Below, in pieces: positions 46,690 to 57,689 of a stretch of 64,000 nucleotides of DNA (position 1 is its first letter; every line of letters starts with the position of its first letter). The notes beneath the pieces were generated by a model. It did no database searches. It was not told the origin of the DNA and saw nothing but the letters and a program-made list of their open reading frames with translations. A program made the translations under genes and the position numbers. This DNA is from Larix kaempferi (Eukaryota > Streptophyta > Pinopsida > Pinales > Pinaceae). The stretch covers positions 682,001 to 746,000 of the forward strand of contig BSBM01001445.1 in NCBI GenBank assembly GCA_027924585.1, in the 5' to 3' direction.

Positions 46690-47098
46690 CCACCACCTGT
46701 TCAGCTATCCCAAGCAGTGATCTAAGATAGCTGAAGGTCTTCTCAGTAAAAGCTTTGGTGAAGATGTCTGCAGTTTGCTCACCTATTGGGAAATACTGCA
46801 AATCAATGATCTGGTCATGCACAAGTCCTCTAATGTAGTGCATATGTATATCAATATGCTTGGTCCTTTGTCTCTGTACTGGATCACTTGAGACTCTTAT
46901 ATCACTTTGGTTGTCACAAAAGATGACAATAGGAGTACTAAAAGTAATCTCAAACTATGAAAGTATCCCCTGCAACCATACACACTAGGTAGCAACATTC
47001 ACTGCTCCTCTGGATTCGGCCTCTGCTGAAGATAGTGCTATGGAAATCTATTTCTTGCTAGGCCAACAAACTGGACCACCTCCAAGCATGAATACAAA
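46690..47098 (-). pseudogene. TE7 RNase H, C-terminal part
   Basis: Reads FMLGGGPVCWPSKK, IALSSAEAES, FCDNQSDIRVSSDPV, TKHIDIHMHYIRGLV, IGEQTADIFTKAF and LRSLLGI on the minus strand. Catalytic Glu (SSAEAE) and Asp (CDNQS) are present. Stops between the blocks. It would degrade the RNA strand of the RNA-DNA hybrid. Confidence 0.88.
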
Positions 47099-48150
47099 TC
47101 AATATGTGGATTTCCTGTCAAGGCTATCACTAGCCCAATCTGAATCAGTGAAGCCCAAAAGATCTAGGATAGAATCTGCAACATAGTGAATCCCATCAGT
47201 CTTGGTGCCCTGCACATAGTGAAAAATTCTTTTTTCATCCCTCCAATGGAGCTCATGTGGATGATCCATGTATATTGATGCCACACTCACAGCATAAGCA
47301 AGATCAGGTTGAGTGTGGTTCAAATAAACCAAGCTACCTATACAAGGTGCTGTCAACCAAGGGTGTAGATTCCGCTTCTTCCATTTTAACTCCTGAAACG
47401 AATGGAGTCTTAGAAGGCTTGCAATCAGCCATCTTAAACTTATTTAATAGATCAGATGCATATTTGGACTGAGATACCTTTGTTCCATTCTCTGTTTGAG
47501 AAATCTCAAGCCCCAAAAACTGCTTAAGAATTCCCAGGTCACTCATGGAAAAAGCTTGATGCAAATCAGTCTTCAATGAAGTTATTTGATCAGTAGAGCT
47601 ACGTGTGATTAGAAAATAATCAACATACAACACTATAATCATTATTGAACCATCAATAATCTTCATATAAACATTAGGATCAGATTTGCACCGAACATAA
47701 GATTGTGACAAGAGAAAATTGTCCATTTTGGCATACCAAGCCCTCGGGGCTTGCTTAATCCCATATAAGGAATTCTTCAACCTGCACACAAAGTTAGGAT
47801 CTGATGTATACCCTTCTAGCTGCTGCATATAAATCTTATCCTCAAGATCCACATGGAGAAACGCACTTTTCACATCCATGTGGTGCACTTCCCAGTGCTT
47901 GGATGCAGAAATTGCCAGAACTAGTCTTATCGAATCCTTCTGTGCAACAGGTGCAAAAGTTTCATTGTATTCAAGGACTTGGACCTGAGAGAAGCCCTAT
48001 TCTACCAGCCTAGCCTTATATTTCACTTCTGTACCATCAATTTCACATTTTTTTTTGTAGATCCACTTACACCTTACCAATTTTCTGCCTGCGGGGAGCT
48101 TGACTAGCTCCCATGTTTCATTCTTCTGCAATGACTGAAACTCCTCATCC
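47099..48150 (-). pseudogene. TE7 reverse transcriptase
   Basis: Minus-strand Copia RT: KLVRCKWIYKKKCEIDGTEV, NETFAPVAQKDSIRLVLAIS, HHMDVKSAFLHVDLEDKIYM, LYGIKQAPRAWYAKMDNFLL, then VLYVDYFLIT, and GSLVYLNHTQPDLAYAV, TDSDWASDSLDRKSTY at the start of RNase H. The catalytic box is YVDY, losing the second Asp, so polymerase activity is expected to be gone. Clean frames are 47334-47888 and 47099-47356. Confidence 0.92.
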
Positions 48151-48158
48151 ATGGAAAC

Positions 48159-49206
48159 CTACCATATTGGGTCATGTGAATCTTCCGCATATGTCCAAGG
48201 ATTAGAATCCACCATCATATAATACTTCTCAGAAAGGTATGGGTCATTCACATTGAGAGCAGTCTCAAATTGTGATCTAGTCCTCCTTATGTCCTGAGGA
48301 TTTCCCACTAGTTCACTTGCTGCTTGCAAAGTCTTAAAAGCCCATTTAGGATTTGTAGGTGAGTTAACATCTTCAATAAAATGGTACTCATCATCATAAA
48401 TATTAGAATAAAAAAATTCAATGGAACCACTTACTTCTTCTTTAGTCGGTGGTGAAGATGGTTCTCCAATTTCAATACTCTGTGAGGGCTCTTCCTCAAA
48501 CTGAACACTCCTTTCTATGAAGGATTTTTGAGTGCTCATGTTTAGCAACTTATACCATTTAGATTCCTATGAATATCCAACAAATAAACAAGGTTGGCTT
48601 TGGGGCTGCATAGCCCTCTTCTTCTCAAGTGGAATCCTAGCCCAAGCCTTTGAGCCAAAAATCCTGAAATGAGAGATATCAGGTTTGTGCCTTCTCCAAG
48701 CCTCAAAATGAGTGATACCTTTGAGAGATTTGTGTGTCACTCTATTCTGAATGTATGTGGAACAATTTATTTCCTCAACCCATAGCTTGGGAGACAATGA
48801 ATTTTCCTCAAGCATACATATGGCCATCTCCTTTAGAGACCTGTTTTTTCTCTCAGCAACCCCATTCTGCTGAGGTGTATAAGGAACTGTGTGTTGCATT
48901 TGAATTCCTGAAGAGGCGCAAAATTGCTGAAACTATGATTTCACATATTCACCACCATTATCAGATATGATAATTTTAATATGCTTACCAGACTGGTTCT
49001 CAACTGAGGCTTTGAATAGCTTGAACAGACCAAAAACTTCATATTTTAGCTTGATGAAATAAATCCAACAGTACCTGCTAAAGTCATCTATGAATGTGAG
49101 GATGTACTTGGCATGGTTCAAAGACTCATGAGGGAATGGACTTGATATGTCAGTGTGAATAAGCTCTAATGGTGCAGAGTTTCTCTCAGTAGTGGATCTC
49201 CCATAC
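48159..49206 (-). pseudogene. TE7 integrase and integrase-RT linker
   Basis: Integrase core on the minus strand: ILTFIDDFSRYCWIYF, IIISDNGGEYVKS and TPQQNGVAERKNRSL supply the D, D and E. Then LWVEEINCSTYIQNR, ISHFRIFGSKAWARIP and CLFVGYS, the usual Copia C-terminal signature. The linker 48159-48548 is acidic and rich in Pro/Ser (EEEPSQSIEIGEPSSPPTKE). Stops at 49119 and near 48566 break it. Confidence 0.92.
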
Positions 49207-49902
49207 TTATGCTCGGGGTGTTTTCCTCAGGATGCAAGATTGACAGACACCTTTGCAAAATCTGATATTGGGCAGCCCTATAACCATTTCTTTCTCATGG
49301 AGTTGGGAAAGAGATTTATAATTCAGGTGGACAAATGTTTCATGCCATAATTTGCTTGACTCATTAGCATGGGTTAAAAGAGAAGCAAGTGAGGGATTTG
49401 GCACAAAGTGAGAAAACTTGTAGATTCTAGAACAGTGATCAACAGTGCCAAATGCAACAATTTTTCCTGTTGAAATTTCAGCTATCTCAACATCATTGGG
49501 GGTAAAGGTTACTCTCTTGGCCGTAATCCCTGTGTGGGTCATGTGATAGACTAACAATAGGTTTGCAGCAAGTCCAGGTACATATAATACATTATTAAAT
49601 GAACCAAACTCGAGATCTATTCTACCTTTGCCTTTGCTAGATGTTTCAGAATTGTCACCCAATACAATATTTGTACCATTGGAAGAGTCAAGTGAAGTAA
49701 AAAAATTACTTGTAGACACCATGTGTCTTGAAGCACCGGAATCAATAATGAATGAGGTAGGCTTGGATGTGCTTGCCATCAGTGCATGTACTCTCTCTTT
49801 GTCATCATAATTTTGTTCTCCATTCTTCCTCCTTGCGCTCTCTGGAAGAGGAATGTTGGCTTTCTCCAAGAGTTGAGTCATTTGGTCAATGGTATTCTTC
49901 AT
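49207..49902 (-). pseudogene. TE7 protease and integrase zinc domain
   Basis: A 231-codon open frame. Residues ~50-60 hold SFIIDSGASRHM, the aspartic protease D-S-G active site, followed by LGDNSETSSKGKGRI and VLYVPGLAANLL. Near the end LWHETFVHLNYKSLSQLHEK and GVCQSCILRK form the H-H-C-C zinc-binding N-terminus of integrase. It is the best preserved coding block in TE7. Confidence 0.92.
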
Positions 49903-49919
49903 GCAAGAGCTTTCAGGAT

Positions 49920-50816
49920 GAAATCCCTTGCTGCAATAATTTCACTTTGTCCTCTCATTCTTTTTATTTGGATTCCTCCTGAAATTCGAGGAGTCTTCAT
50001 TAATTTTCTGCTTGTCCTTCTTCTCATCGGTGGGCTTCTTGAAATTGTCCTTCTTCTTCCCTTTCAAACCCTTTGAATCTCCAACATTCAGATAGTGGTC
50101 TTTGGATGGATTTTTAATGGCTCCCATCAAGAACAATTTGTCTTGTTCTTGTTTCAAAGACTCCATGAATTCTGAAAGTGTCGGGCTCTTCCAATTTTTA
50201 ACTTCTTTTCGGGTGGAATGGAAGGTCGAAACAAAGACTGAGTAGTTCGAGCCAAGCTTGGAGAGAATTTCCAAGACTAATTTCTCATATTTCTTATCAA
50301 TCCCGCATTACTTCAGCTTAAACAAAAGTGATTTGAATTTGGAAAATAAATCCTGAAGGTTATCAAAATTTTGTGGACTCAATTAGACTAGCTCATTATC
50401 CAGTTGGTGGCCTCTTAATTCATCTATCTTTCCAAAAAATTCTTGAAGTTTCAAACAAACTTCATTGGGAGAGGTAATACCATCAATATTAAATAATATA
50501 TCCTTGGATGTAGTGAGACACAACAACCCATAGGATTCATCTCTTCGATTGTGCCATTTAGATTTCTCAGCTACTGAGGTTGGATCACCTTCAGTTGCCA
50601 TTGTCACCTTGTAGAGCCCTTTGCTCCTCATTAATATTTCCATTTGTGCCTTCTTGTCAAAATAATTGAATGAAGTGAGGATGATCTGTTGTGAATGATC
50701 CATGGCAGCCCTGAAATTAATTTTGGAATAATTTGGGTGTGCCCAAAGCTTGCTCCCTGTGCTTCCTTGATGAAGAATTGCGCCCTCCTTGAGACTGGTT
50801 GGATCCTGCAAGACAA
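49920..50816 (-). pseudogene. TE7 gag
   Basis: Frames 50383-50811 and 49942-50274 cover a Copia gag: WHNRRDESYGLLCLTTSKDI, LKLQEFFGKIDELRGHQLDN, LGSNYSVFVSTFHSTRKEVK, SEFMESLKQEQDKL, a Lys-rich tail and a zinc knuckle NYCSKGFHPESSC whose first Cys codon is now TGA. A frameshift separates the two near 50275-50382. Confidence 0.88.
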
Positions 50817-50840
50817 TAGAAGGAGAAAGGAATAGCTTTA

Positions 50841-50854
50841 TAGCTCTGATACCA
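50841..50854 (-). other. TE7 primer-binding site
   Basis: Minus strand TGGTATCAGAGCTA next to the 5' LTR; perfect initiator-Met core. Confidence 0.93.
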
Positions 50855-51540
50855 TGTGAAATTTCTGTTCACACCAAGATCTGATCAAGAATTACACTCA
50901 CTCACAAAGATCTTAGACAACTAGTCAAAGAACTCAGAAAATTACTCACAATAATACAAAACTGTATTAACTCTCATGAATAAAATACATCAACCAACAT
51001 TTGGAAAATAATAGGCTACTGTTATATAACATTAAAACATAGATTATAATGGTTAAATATTCCATTTGGATCCTCATATCATCAGACTTACTAAAATTAT
51101 GCTCATCTCCCCTAGGTTGAAAGTGTGCTTTCCAAGTCACTCCAAAGGCTCACGAATTTCTGAATTAGTGACCTGATAGTGATGTATGATGAAAAAAAAT
51201 TCTAAATACCAAATTTGGAAAGAAGAAACATCATAGAGGATGTGTGGTCCAAAAAACAAGTTTCCCTAGTTGACTAGCTTTCCCCCCTAGGGTAAAAAGC
51301 AGTAAAATTCAGCAAGGCGCCTTTTAGGATAGAATCTTATCCAGAATAGTTTAGAAATGCATCCAAGTGGTCCAGGAAGCTTGTGGTTCACTCTTGGAAG
51401 TCTTGTGGTCCCCCCAATGTTGCCTTGTGGTCCACACAAGGCAATTTTCTAGTCTATTACATAGGAATTAACCATGAATGATTAATTAATGCTACCAATG
51501 TAATTAAATGACATAGATAGGAAGATTTAATATTCCAACA
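50855..51540 (-). repeat. TE7 5' LTR
   Basis: Plus strand TGTGAAATTTCTG to TATTCCAACA. Partner of 45804-46495. Confidence 0.92.
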
Positions 51541-52049
51541 GTAAGTGCACCAATATTAGTTTTCCAGGTTGGAAAAAGGAATTTCATGTGCATGTGGATG
51601 CATCATCTATTGCTTTAGGTGTTGTATTGGCTCAACCAAAGGAAGGAGATTTAGAACATTTGATTGCATTTGCGAGTAGGAAACTGTAAAATGGATATCA
51701 TAATTACACTACTACATAGCGCAAAGGGTTTTCTATGGTTTATGGGGTACAAAATTATAGACACTATCTACTAGGATCACATTTTAAATGTATATAGACC
51801 ATTCTGCACTCAAATACTTAGTCAATAAGCCAGTGTCAGGGGGGGGATATATAGATGGTTTCTACTATTATAGGAGTATGAATTTGAAGTAATAATGAAA
51901 CCAAGAAATATGAATGTCGATCCAAACCACTTGTTGCGGTTAAATTTAAGAGAAGATGTCGGGACATTGGATGACAACTTGCCTAATGCATGCCTATTTG
52001 CAATACACATGGTAGATTAATATTTCACAAAAATTGTGTAGTTTCTAAG
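51541..52049 (+). pseudogene. TE4 RNase H
   Basis: Continues the RT after TE7: KEFHVHVDASSIALGVVLAQ holds the first catalytic Asp, then LIAFASRKL, MVYGVQNYRHYLLGSHFK. Stops at Gln positions (after ASRKL and NYTTT). It ends in EYEFEVIMKPRNMNVDPNHL, the usual RNase H-integrase joint. Confidence 0.88.
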
Positions 52050-53286
52050 CATGGGGACTACTCCATCAAAGTATACCATTGCAAAGAAGAAACAACTAAT
52101 GGTAAAAAAAACTAATTATCAACTGATTGTAGGAAACTTGTATAAGTTGGGTGCACCTAGGATCTTGAGAAGATGTGTACTAGATCACAAAAGGCCTATG
52201 ATATTGGTAGAATCTCATGAAGGATTTTTCAGTGGCTACTATGCTAGAAAATAAATAGCACAAAAGATATTGTGCGCAGGGCTCTGGTGGCCCATAATAC
52301 ATAAGGATGCAAAGGCGTACTATCAATCCTATAATGTTTGTCAAAGAATTTGAAAACCATCAAGAAGAGATGAGATGCCATTAGTCTCACAGATTACTTT
52401 ACAACCCTTTGATAAATGGGAAGTAGACTTTATTGGACCTATTAATACCCCAGCAAAGATATCAGGGGAAATGTGCATCATTACCATGACAAATTATTTG
52501 ACTAGATGGGCCGAAGAAAAACCAGTTAAGGATTGTAGAACAAAGACCGTTGTGTGGTTCCTATTTGAGAAGGTGGTAACAAGGTTTGGTTGTCCGAGGA
52601 CCCTAATGAGTGACCAGGGAACTCAATTTTTGAATAAGACAATTGAGGCACTAGTCACATAATTTGGGATATACTATGAGAAGAGTACACCTTATCATCC
52701 TCAAGAAAATTGGATAGTAGAAGCATTTAATAAAATAATGGATACAACGCTGACAAATATTTGCAATGTTAATAGAGATGATTGGGATCTTAGGATTCTT
52801 GTAGTATTATGGGCTTACAGAACTACAAGTAAGAAGCTGACTGGGAAAAAACCATTCATATTATTATATGGGAAAGAGGCAATTATGCCTATGGAATTCA
52901 TTGTACCTAGTTTGTGCATTCAATCAATGACAACAATGATGGATAAGAATACAACAAATAAAAGACTAGAAGACCTAATGCAGTTAGAAGAGGACCGCTT
53001 TATTGCAGCTTATCATCAACGAGTGCAGAAAGCATGCGAGAAATCATGTCATGATAGGAATGTCAAGCATAAGTAGTTCAAAAGAGGAAATTTAGTGCTA
53101 TTATATGACAGTAAGTACCAGAATCACCTAGGTAACTTTGGAATGCATTGGTTAGGACTCTATGTTATAAATTTTGTCACAAAAGGAGGAGTTGTTCAAT
53201 TACAGAATTTGGACAAAGAAATTAAAGAAGGACTTGTCAATGAAAGTCGACTGAAATTGTATAGGGACAACCATCCTTCCATGTAG
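52050..53286 (+). pseudogene. TE4 integrase
   Basis: The N-terminal zinc finger is decayed: the second His and first Cys are Tyr in SGYYARK and AYYQSYNVCQRI. The core is clear: FDKWEVDFIGPINTP, LMSDQGTQFLNK and PQENWIVEAFNKIM give D, D and E, followed by VLWAYRTTSKKLTGKKPFIL and YGKEAIMPMEFIVPS. The C-terminal part (53095-53286) has NFVTKGGVVQLQNLDKEIK. No chromodomain follows. The sequence style fits Tat-type rather than chromovirus integrases. Confidence 0.92.
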
Positions 53287-53289
53287 TAA

Positions 53290-53856
53290 GTATAAGAATT
53301 TGGGAAAAAAAGAAAGAAAGAAATCAAGAAAGCAAGAAAAAGAAAAGAAAGAAACAAAATCAAGAGAGTAAGAAAACAAATAGAAAAATAAAGATAAAGG
53401 TGAGAAGGAAAACAAGTAAGAAGAAGAAGTCATAAGAGAAATAGATTTGTCACAGAACATGTTGCACCCAAACAAGGGATCGCAATAGGATGAAAAAGAA
53501 GCACATAGGAAGCATTAAAGACTAAAAAGAAGTGAAAAGACCAAGGCATGGTAGCATTAATGAAAAAATCAGTAGTGACAGAGTGACAATTGGATGGATT
53601 TAGAATGAATCAAAGAAAATATAAGGAGGATCCAAGAAAACCAGGAGATAATGATGGAAAATATAAGGAAATAGGAATAGTAAGTGGCATCTAACATTGC
53701 ACACAGGTCATGAGAAAATTATAAATACAATTTGGAGAAAGTGTGGAATTCATCACTCATAGAAAGAATGATATAGAGTAATATTTAGAGTAGAATAAAG
53801 GTTGGCAGTTGAAGTGTACAACTAGATAAACCATGGCACCTAGAAGACATACCTAA
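53290..53856 (+). other. TE4 purine-rich spacer
   Basis: Runs of GAAAGAAAGAAATCAAGAAAG type to about 53420, then noncoding. The Ser/Phe-rich minus-strand frame here is only the complement of the purine run. Confidence 0.75.
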
Positions 53857-54700
53857 ATGAAGAACCTAGAAGTAGGAATCCATATAGGAACCGCTGAGAC
53901 ACAAGGAACATCAACGTCAAATCCCATGAAGTTCCCCTGTGACTACATTCCACCGAGGAAGATGATGGTGAAGCTGGTCACCCTACAAAGTACAAAGGAG
54001 ACATATATATCAGTTTCAGAGATGCTGAAGGAGGTACTAGTCGAGGAGAATCTGCTAGGAAATTTATACAAGTTTCATCTCATAGGTCATGATATCACCA
54101 ACGAAGAGAAGTTTCTAGATATGGTGAATGACAACTACATGGACCAAAGGATTAGTCCGACCTGAAAGCGCCAGTTGAAATAGAGATTCAGATGTGGGAA
54201 GTCGGATTACAGAAGTTGGGCATCCTGGATTTGCTGGAAGTATCTCATTTTGGGAGGAACCTACAAGTAAATTTGTGTGCGAATTTGTTGCTATCATGTG
54301 TGCATGGTGGGTTTGTATGGTTGGAAAAACCAGTATCCATAGATGCTAAGTTGATAGAGCAGATAAATGGATTTCCAACTAGAGAAGAATATGTGAGTGC
54401 TCTTTTAGATAAGAAGCAGGAGAAAACCCTTGAGAATAAAATGATGGAAAAATATGGTACTCAAAGAGTCGGAAGAGGATTGTCAATCGATCATATCAAT
54501 GACAAAGCAGTAAGGTTTGTAGTTCATATATTATCTTGTAAAATATTTTAGAAGAGTCGCAAAGACCAAGTATCAGCAACAATAATTGCAGCAACAACTC
54601 AATGCGTTGAAGGAGTACAAATGAACTGGTCAACATTCCTCCTGAATTAGATTTTGACAAGTTATCAGGATGCATAATAGAAAGGTACACCTTTTCATTA
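53857..54700 (+). pseudogene. TE4 extra 3' reading frame
   Basis: Frames 53857-54165 and 54192-54551 join by a frameshift near 54165. They read NPMKFPCDYIPPRKMMVKLV, then EIQMWEVGLQKLGILDLLEV, NLLLSCVHGGFVWLEKPVSI, and GLSIDHINDKAVRFVVHILS. It lies downstream of integrase in sense orientation, the place of an additional or env-like frame in Tat and Athila relatives. No signal peptide or membrane segment is seen, so an envelope role is not supported. Function unknown. Confidence 0.65.
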
Positions 54701-56655
54701 TACTTGGATATTAATATGCATTGCGCTAGTAGGATGGAAGGAGCCATCGGAGAGCTAATTATTTGACAAGAATAGGAATCCCTTTCTAGTAGATAGGTAT
54801 ACAAATTTATGGTATACAGAGAACTAGTGCAAGAAGATAAAGAACAACATATGTTTTTTCCTATATAATGAAGAGATTGAATGTGTCATTAAAATGATTA
54901 TGCGCATACAACCTTAGATAATGGATGCATACAAGGAAATTGTGCTTTCCAGGGCAGGGATGCATCATGTTTATATACATGCAAAAACAAATCTCGAGAA
55001 GCAATGATTACCTATAATGTTTAGGCCCTCAGAGGAATATATCAGTCACATTGTAAATGATTGGGATCTAGCATGGAGGGTTTCAATAGTAGAGGAAGAA
55101 GAAGCCACAGAACAATAGTAGTCGAGGTAACAAGAAGATAATCCAACACAAAGTAAGTCTATAGAAGAGGACACCGAGACTCCATAAATTATCCCAGACA
55201 CTATACAGTAGATTGCTCCAATTGAGAAAATAAAAGAAAAAGAACTACCTGAAGGATCAACGAGGAAGAAAAGGAAAACATCAAATCCCAACTATGTTTG
55301 GGTGTTGACAGAAGATGATGTATATTTGATTGGTTGGGAGATTAAGAATGTCACCAAAGAAGTTATAGAAAGGGTAGCTGCAAGGGAAGAAATGGAAGAG
55401 CTTGAAACTAAACAAACAGAGATCTATATGAAGGTCGAAGAAGAGTGTGTGGCAATAAAATAGTTATTAATGGGGACCGTGAAGGAAGAAGGATGGAACG
55501 TATACAGATCCAAGCTATAATGGAACCACAACAAGGAGTATAAATTTCACCAGCAGTGCTAGTATTTCCATCACAAGAGATGTTGGAGTTAACATTTACA
55601 ATAATCCCAATAGATATAGTCTTGTCGTAATTACCTATGGAGGAGTTGCATACATTTCATACATCCATCGTGTAGGATATCTGAGGGAGACATGAAATAA
55701 CCACAACAGAATGGTACAAGAACCATGAGGAAAAAGAAGCATTAGAGGAAGAATGCTAGAAAATACAAAAGGATAAAGAGGAAACTAGGTATACGACATC
55801 AAAATTACAGAAGGAGGTAGAAGACCTATCCAAGAAGAGTGATGAGCTGAAGAAAGAAGTAGACAAGATACAATAGAAGAATACAATATTGTACAAGGAA
55901 GTTGACAAAGTGTGTATAAAGTTACAAGATGTGCAGATAGAAGAGGATACTTCTCCAAAAGAGAATATGAAAATTATAGGGGAATCCATTCAAGGGTTTC
56001 ATGCTAATTTTGAGGAGTTGGTAGCAAAGCAACAACCAGTGACACCACCAGATGTCAGAGCAGAGTACGAACAAAGAGAAGAAAGAGTGAACGTTGTAGT
56101 AGGAAACATTAGGACATTGGAATTAAAGTGTAAGAAATTGCATGAAGAAAGCACTCAGTTATGGTCATAGTTGGTCATAGATGAATAATTAAAGGAAGTA
56201 GACCAAAGGTTTCAGGTTGCGCAAGAATAAGAACAGAATATGTGCCATAGTTTGACTACACTACCATTCATGGAAAATATGGCCAAGATCGAGGAATATA
56301 GGAAACAACAGAGGGAAGTAAGAAGGATCTAAGAAGAGTGACAGAGGATAGAAAACAAGCTAGAGACTTTACAAGAGCAAGCAATGCAACTTGTAGAACA
56401 ATTTGTGAAGGTACAAGGATAGGTGAAGGAAACTATCATGGAATGCACATAAAATTTGAAGCTAATTATTAATGAATAGATAGAAGAAGGAATTTTGGCT
56501 AAGGAAGTATAAATGAAGGAGAAGGTCGTGAATACACGGGAAACCCTGCATAAGTTAGTAGCAATAGTGCAACCAGAGAAGCAAGCATAATTGTGAAATA
56601 GAGACTCAAATTTTGGCTGAGAAAATGAGGTGTCTCGGGACGAGCCACAGGTGAT
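54701..56655 (+). pseudogene. TE4 coiled-coil-rich 3' region
   Basis: Scattered frames rich in Glu, Lys and Gln, the longest 55889-56170 (VDKVCIKLQDVQIEED ... EEYEQ-type heptads, REERVNVVVGNIRTLELKCK). Stops are frequent and again replace Gln. It probably continues the extra frame as a long coiled-coil tail. No catalytic motif. Ends in CTCGGGACGAGCCACAGGTGAT before the 3' LTR; no clean polypurine tract. Confidence 0.55.
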
Positions 56656-57347
56656 TGTTGGGGTCCTATTGGAGCAAGATCAATAAGGGCCTAGTTTTGA
56701 AGAATGCGCACAAAGATGTGGACTGTGCACATGAAGCAAATGGGCGGAGAAGTGAAAAATATGGAAAGTAGTTAGGGTTGTGGTATGATAGGCATATTTT
56801 TGGTTTGTTTGTGGGATTTGGAACCCCACTAGAAAAACTATAAATAGGAAATATATAGATAGATATATAGAGATATAGATGAAGACAAGGAAATATAGAG
56901 GTATAGGTGGAGAGAGAGAGAAAGAGAAGATAAATAATGCGATATTATTTTATGGGATTTATGTCACATGGTATGCATGAGATGTATGGTTATGGATGAC
57001 TGTTAATATAAGGAATATTCTTTGGATCCCTTCTTTATGCATTGTTGAATGCTTTTAAATGCTTCTAAATATGAGGAATGTTGCTTCTAATTATGAATAG
57101 TGTTTATGAGTGAAAGATTTGAATATGTTTATGTTTATTATGTTGTTAGATATCTGATGTCTATACGCAGAAATGATGCAATTACCTCCTGACCCTTCAT
57201 GTGTATAGAAACATGGTTTTGACATCCCCCCCTTAGATTCTTCGGGTGAGACTTCATATTTAATAGGGGATGCGATATGGGTTGGTATCTAGGGGTTTTG
57301 TTGGTCTTTTCATGTTAGAACTCGATTCTTCCCCCTGCATGCCAACG
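56656..57347 (+). repeat. TE4 3' LTR
   Basis: 692 bp, TGTTGGGGTCC to GCCAACG (terminal CA changed to CG), TATA box at 56839-56847, followed by target duplication ATATT. Confidence 0.9.
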
Positions 57348-57362
57348 ATATTGAACATCCTT

Positions 57363-57689
57363 TGTATGACCTAAGGGGGGAATATATGGGGTTAAATGCA
57401 TATGTAATGAAGTAACTGTATATGTAACAAGGTCATCCTAATGAAGGGTCCACATGTGAAATGAATGAAAAAGGTATATATAGAGATCATGTAATCGTTG
57501 TTAAGGTAACATGTGAATTGGATATATGAATCTATTAGCGCAATTAGAGGATGTTCTCCTATTCTTTAAGGAGCTATATATAAATAATCTCTCCTATCTA
57601 TCTTGGATATGTGTTCCACGCAATTTGCATTGTTGTACATGGTATGTGCTCTAATTTATGATTTTATTCTAAGTATTAGGTTCATAACA
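57363..57689 (+). repeat. Probable Copia LTR (TE8), short
   Basis: Ends TTCATAACA followed by TTTTGTATCAGAGA, which resembles a degraded Met-type primer site, with a TATATAAAT box at 57575-57583. The left end (TGTATGACC) is tentative. No partner LTR found in the window. Confidence 0.5.

Larger units (their letters stand above)
45804..51540 (-). mobile_element. Ty1/Copia element, full gag-to-RNase H order (TE7)
   Basis: Minus-strand insertion with 692- and 686-bp LTRs and a perfect target duplication GTAAG (45799-45803, 51541-51545). The order on the minus strand is primer site, gag, protease, integrase, RT, RNase H, polypurine tract, the Copia order. Removing it restores TE4 continuity (AGGCTAGTAAG/TGCACCAATA). 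LTRs differ at about 18 sites in the first 250 bp. Its frames have several stops and its RT box is damaged. A different Copia lineage from TE2/TE3/TE5. Confidence 0.94.
28499..57347 (+). mobile_element. Ty3/Gypsy Tat-like element (TE4), hosting three nested insertions
   Basis: LTRs TGTTGG...CCAACA flank a gag-protease-RT-RNase H-integrase order with a long extra coding region before the 3' LTR. Target duplication ATATT at 28494-28498 and 57348-57352. The related sequence at 17150-17170 (CAATGGATATTTAACATCC) is the empty site. Nested inside: TE5 in the 5' LTR, TE6 in gag, TE7 in front of RNase H. Without them the element is about 11.5 kb. Integrase resembles that of Tat/Ogre-type elements; there is no chromodomain. 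The many stops at Gln and Arg positions show it is inactive. Confidence 0.9.

Noticed and set aside
53200-53475. Minus-strand Ser/Phe-rich frame that looks like a membrane protein
   Set aside because: It is the complement of a purine-rich spacer following TE4 integrase.
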